This document shows, piece by piece, positions 61,254 to 64,000 of a DNA stretch of 64,000 bases. Where the stretch lies: positions 1 through 64,000 of the forward strand of contig NZ_JAHKRR010000004.1 in NCBI RefSeq assembly GCF_018863395.1, written 5' to 3'. The notes under the pieces are model-generated. The model ran no database searches. It saw only the letters and a list, made by a program, of their open reading frames with translations, and was not told the DNA's origin. The DNA is from Sinomicrobium weinanense (GTDB taxonomy: Bacteria; Bacteroidota; Bacteroidia; Flavobacteriales; Flavobacteriaceae). The translations under genes and the position numbers were made by a program. How positions within the stretch are numbered: position 1 is the stretch's first letter; each line of letters begins with the position of its first letter.

Positions 61254-62141
61254 ATGACCAGGGAAGAGACAGCAGTAAAAACCATTTATTTCAGTATACT
61301 GAGCAATGCTGTCCTTGCTGTTGTAAAAGGGGTTACCGGTATTTTTGGAAACTCATATGCCCTTATCGCCGATGCCATAGAGTCTACAACCGATGTGTTT
61401 TCTTCGCTTTTGGTATTACTGGGACTGAAATATGCCAATCGGCCCGCAGACCATAACCACCCTTATGGGCACGGAAAGGTCGAACCACTGCTCACTTTCG
61501 TGATCGTAGGTTTCCTGGTGATCTCTGCTACCATCATTGCCTATGAGAGTATACAAAATATAGACACGCCACACGGCCTGCCGGAACCTTATACGCTTAT
61601 TGTACTGGGAGTTATTATTTTGTGGAAGGAGATCTCGTTTCGCCGGGTCATTAAAAGGAGCAAAGAGACCGGGAGCTCTTCCCTGAAGGCAGATGCCTGG
61701 CATCACCGGAGTGATGCGATAACTTCTGTGGCTGCTTTTATCGGAATATCTGCAGCGCTTGTGCTCGGGGAAGGATACGAATCTGCCGACGACTGGGCTG
61801 CACTTTTTGCATCGGGCATTATCGTATATAACAGTTATCTCATTTTCCGGCCGGCCTTGGGGGAGGTCATGGACGAACAGCTGTATGAAGACCGTATAAA
61901 GCAGGTCCGTGAGATCGCCGGGAAGGTAAACGGTATCATGGCCACCGAAAAGTGCTATGTGCGAAAGACAGGGATGAAATACAATATAGACTTGCATGCT
62001 ATTGTAAATGCCGAGATCACGGTAAGGGAAGGGCATAAGCTGGCCCATGACCTCAAAGACGCCATTAGGGAAGCAATGCCCGATACCGAGCATATACTTA
62101 TCCATGTAGAACCTTATGAAGAGAACCTTAATTCAGTATAA
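61254..62141 (+). CDS. Cation diffusion facilitator metal exporter
   Basis: The product has 295 residues with about five to six membrane helices. Transport-site residues are in ALIADAIESTTDVFSSLL (helix 2; a glutamate where many members have Asp or His, and the following Asp) and DAWHHRSDAIT (helix 5, H-x-x-x-D). HNHPYGHGKVEPL is the family loop. A C-terminal cytoplasmic domain (about 205-295) binds regulatory metal. It exports zinc, iron or a similar divalent ion in exchange for protons. Confidence 0.92.
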   Translation: MTREETAVKTIYFSILSNAVLAVVKGVTGIFGNSYALIADAIESTTDVFSSLLVLLGLKYANRPADHNHPYGHGKVEPLLTFVIVGFLVISATIIAYESIQNIDTPHGLPEPYTLIVLGVIILWKEISFRRVIKRSKETGSSSLKADAWHHRSDAITSVAAFIGISAALVLGEGYESADDWAALFASGIIVYNSYLIFRPALGEVMDEQLYEDRIKQVREIAGKVNGIMATEKCYVRKTGMKYNIDLHAIVNAEITVREGHKLAHDLKDAIREAMPDTEHILIHVEPYEENLNSV

Positions 62142-62257
62142 ATCCTTTAACAGAGTCCGGGATCGTCAGTTCAGGCGTATCGGGAACAGTTTTTTTCGAT
62201 TATCTCCGTACCGTAACTCAGTTACTACCTCCTGGCAAAAACCAGCCCTCCGCCATG

Positions 62258-63031
62258 TTAAAGCGCTTTCATATCGCCTTGCCGTAACCAGCCTGTTTTT
62301 CCGTCGGCGAGTTTTATGTGTTTCCAGTCGTCCAATGTTTCCAAGACCTGTACTTTGGTGCCGCTATGGAGCAGGAAAGCCTCTTCACTCCTGGAGTTTG
62401 GTTCCGATTTTACCCGGGCTTCTTCTGCAAAAATGATGGCAAAATTCGTGTTCACACTTTCCTGATACCTGTCATAGGCCACGTAAACACAAAACAAAAG
62501 GCAGATTACTGAAAGGATACTGCTTGCGAAAAAGATCCGTTTTTTGACGGACGAACTGAGGTAATAGTAGAAGAGGAACAACAGGGCCGACAGGAAGGCA
62601 AAGAAGACAGCGATCCCGGCCCAGGTGTTGTAATGAAAATTCCCGGCAAAATTTTCCCAGAACTTCGACATTCCCGTCTGTGGTACCTGTTCTATCGCAT
62701 CTATGGTCATGTTCCGGGCGAAGGCCAGGTTATTCCTGATGTCCTTGTCATTGGGAGACAGTTGGAGGGCCTTTTCGTAATAATAGATACTTTCGGGAAT
62801 ACGCTTCAGTTTGTAATAGGAATTTCCCAGGTTGTAATATACCGCAGAAGAATGCTCCCCCTGGTCCAGAATGGCCCGGTAGTTCTCAGCGGCTTCTTCA
62901 TACTTTCCGTCGTTGTACAGGGAAGTTGCTTCCTCGAAGAGCTTTTCGGAAGAAACTTCCGTGTTGCCCTGTGAGAATCCGGAAAAACCCAGGAGAAATA
63001 TGAGGATGATATTGATAAAAAACTGTTTCAT
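62258..63031 (-). CDS. batE: BatE: tetratricopeptide and SH3-like membrane protein
   Basis: The product has 257 residues from the ATG at 63031. Signal peptide 1-20. TPR units are at about 28-105 (YNDGKYEEAAENYRAILDQG and AVYYNLGNSYYKLKRIPESI). Two membrane helices follow (around 135-190). The C-terminus is an SH3-like domain (EARVKSEPNSRSEEAFLLHS, ending GWLRQGDMK). Matches BatE of the Bacteroides aerotolerance (bat) operon. It partners BatD, encoded directly upstream. Confidence 0.88.
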   Translation of the reverse strand: MKQFFINIILIFLLGFSGFSQGNTEVSSEKLFEEATSLYNDGKYEEAAENYRAILDQGEHSSAVYYNLGNSYYKLKRIPESIYYYEKALQLSPNDKDIRNNLAFARNMTIDAIEQVPQTGMSKFWENFAGNFHYNTWAGIAVFFAFLSALLFLFYYYLSSSVKKRIFFASSILSVICLLFCVYVAYDRYQESVNTNFAIIFAEEARVKSEPNSRSEEAFLLHSGTKVQVLETLDDWKHIKLADGKTGWLRQGDMKAL

Positions 63032-63048
63032 AATATATTCTCGTTTGG

Positions 63049-63066
63049 GACGCACGGCCGTGCGTC
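63049..63066. repeat. 18-base perfect palindrome inside the bat operon
   Basis: GACGCACGGCCGTGCGTC, a perfect palindrome, in the gap between batD and batE. This GCACGGCCGTGC repeat type is dispersed in many Bacteroidetes genomes. It could affect mRNA processing between the two genes. Confidence 0.7.
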
Positions 63067-63102
63067 TTTACAGGGCGTAAGACCCTGTTTAAAAGGCCTT
63101 GC

Positions 63103-64000
63103 CTAAATTTGTTTGTCTATCCTGGAGATCACGGAGACCGCTTTCTCATAATCCTGCTGCATGGCCACTTCCGATGCCGGGGTGTACCGGGCCAGTTCAC
63201 AACTTTGCAGCAGGCCTATAAACCCTTCCACATTCTGGCCGTCCACTTCTTTTTCTTCCAATATGGAAGTGATCTTTTCCTTGCTGAATTCCGAAGTCTC
63301 TATGTGGATTTTTGCTTTCAGGTAATTGTGCAGGGCCCTTTCGAGTGCAACGTAAAATTCTTCTTTTTTGCCCAGTGCCTTCCTGGCTTCGGACAAATAT
63401 TTCTTGGCCAGCCTGTTGGCCTTGCGTATCCTGTTGCCTTGTACGTCTGCCGACACCTCCTGTTTCTTTTTAATGGCAAACACCGCAAGGGGAATAAGCA
63501 GGAATGGGGCCAGGAGCAGTGTGTAGAACATACCGGACCCGAAAAAGTCCTCTTTTTCCATGGAGCGGAGGGAAGGAGAGAGTTTTATGAATTTGAACTG
63601 ACTTCCCGTTGCAACAACACTTTGTTTGGTATTCCCGGGAGCTGCCGTAGAGGAAGCGGTTGGTTGAGGGCCCTCGAGTACATCTATGACTGCCTGTTCG
63701 GAATGTATGGTTTTATACGATCCGGTTGACGGGTCGAAATACGAAAACGAGGTGCTGGGAATGGGGTATTGGCCTTTAAACTGCGGAACCACGGTGTAAT
63801 TGTCAGAGACCGAACCGGACATTCCGGACAGGGAAGTGGATATGTTCTCCTTGAACTCCGGGTTGTATACTTCCATGGAGCTGGGCAGGTCTATCTTGGG
63901 CAGGGAGAATAGTTTAAAATTACCTTTTCCCTGTACTTCTACTTTCAACTGAAGGGATTCGGAAGCCTTTAAGTCCTTCTTGGAAGAGGTTACCTTAAAG
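63103..64000 (-). CDS. batD: BatD, C-terminal part (runs off right edge)
   Basis: At least 298 codons, open to the window edge on the minus strand. The strand-rich repeats (QLKVEVQGKGNFKLFSLPKI, VVPQFKGQYPIPSTSFSYFD) fit the oxygen-tolerance protein family. A membrane helix (about 165-185 of the visible part: MFYTLLLAPFLLIPLAVFAI) and a helical cytoplasmic tail follow (RKALGKKEEFYVALERALHN). Adjacent to batE. The N-terminus with signal peptide is outside the window. Confidence 0.85.
   Translation of the reverse strand, partial: FKVTSSKKDLKASESLQLKVEVQGKGNFKLFSLPKIDLPSSMEVYNPEFKENISTSLSGMSGSVSDNYTVVPQFKGQYPIPSTSFSYFDPSTGSYKTIHSEQAVIDVLEGPQPTASSTAAPGNTKQSVVATGSQFKFIKLSPSLRSMEKEDFFGSGMFYTLLLAPFLLIPLAVFAIKKKQEVSADVQGNRIRKANRLAKKYLSEARKALGKKEEFYVALERALHNYLKAKIHIETSEFSKEKITSILEEKEVDGQNVEGFIGLLQSCELARYTPASEVAMQQDYEKAVSVISRIDKQI

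Overview
The window looks like chromosomal DNA of a Bacteroidota bacterium, most likely family Flavobacteriaceae; I cannot name the genus. Three things support this. Promoters have the Bacteroidetes form (TTTG, about 20 bases, TAnnTTTG). Several genes belong to Bacteroidetes-typical families: SprE/PorW of gliding motility and type IX secretion, bactofilin, DUF4254, DUF4292, DUF4403, DUF5687 and BatD/BatE. The ATP synthase operon carries atpB-E-F-H-A-G only, with atpD and atpC elsewhere.

Layout. 1-830: wreckage of two insertion sequences (5' end of an IS3-family element abutting a decayed IS5/IS1182-type transposase), then AT-rich DNA with a small lipoprotein and a secreted DinB-like protein. 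2.7-7.6 kb (minus): sulfatase, a fused gluconokinase/6-phosphogluconate dehydrogenase and a GntP gluconate permease in one tight operon. 7.7-11.3 kb (minus): molybdate uptake operon (sulfurtransferase, modA, di-Mop protein, modB, modC). 11.4-16.1 kb: a hydrolase, a cytoplasmic Nal1-like serine protease followed by a small protein homologous to the protease's own N-terminal domain, two secreted proteins and an ArsR/SRPBCC pair with a well-defined operator. 16.3-21.5 kb: repeat-rich DNA around an orphan gene, then an AraC regulator with an S41 peptidase, and a beta-lactamase-fold hydrolase.

21.6-29.8 kb: surface polysaccharide genes (UDP-glucuronate decarboxylase, polyprenyl sugar-phosphate transferase, DUF4254, heptosyltransferase-like GT9), an oxidoreductase and an ABC exporter pair. 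29.8-38.8 kb: sprE, bactofilin and the ATP synthase operon. 38.9-46.5 kb: a cell-envelope block (flippase, dUTPase, nucleotidyltransferase, TPR protein, DUF4292 lipoprotein, EnvC-like protein, LysE exporter). 46.6-49.3 kb: pheS with small conserved neighbours and cvpA. 49.4-57.8 kb: a LytS/LytTR two-component system followed by four unexplained secreted or lipid-anchored proteins, the last with a von Willebrand A domain. 57.9-60.3 kb: a SulP transporter with a beta-carbonic anhydrase. 61.2-64 kb: a CDF metal exporter and batE/batD, with batD cut by the right edge.

The most interesting items are the Nal1-like protease with its stand-alone domain partner, the gluconate fusion enzyme co-transcribed with a sulfatase, a terminator-like hairpin just after the ATP synthase c-subunit gene, and two copies of a MITE-like element, one flanked by an apparent 8-bp duplication. 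No rRNA, tRNA or CRISPR array was seen.
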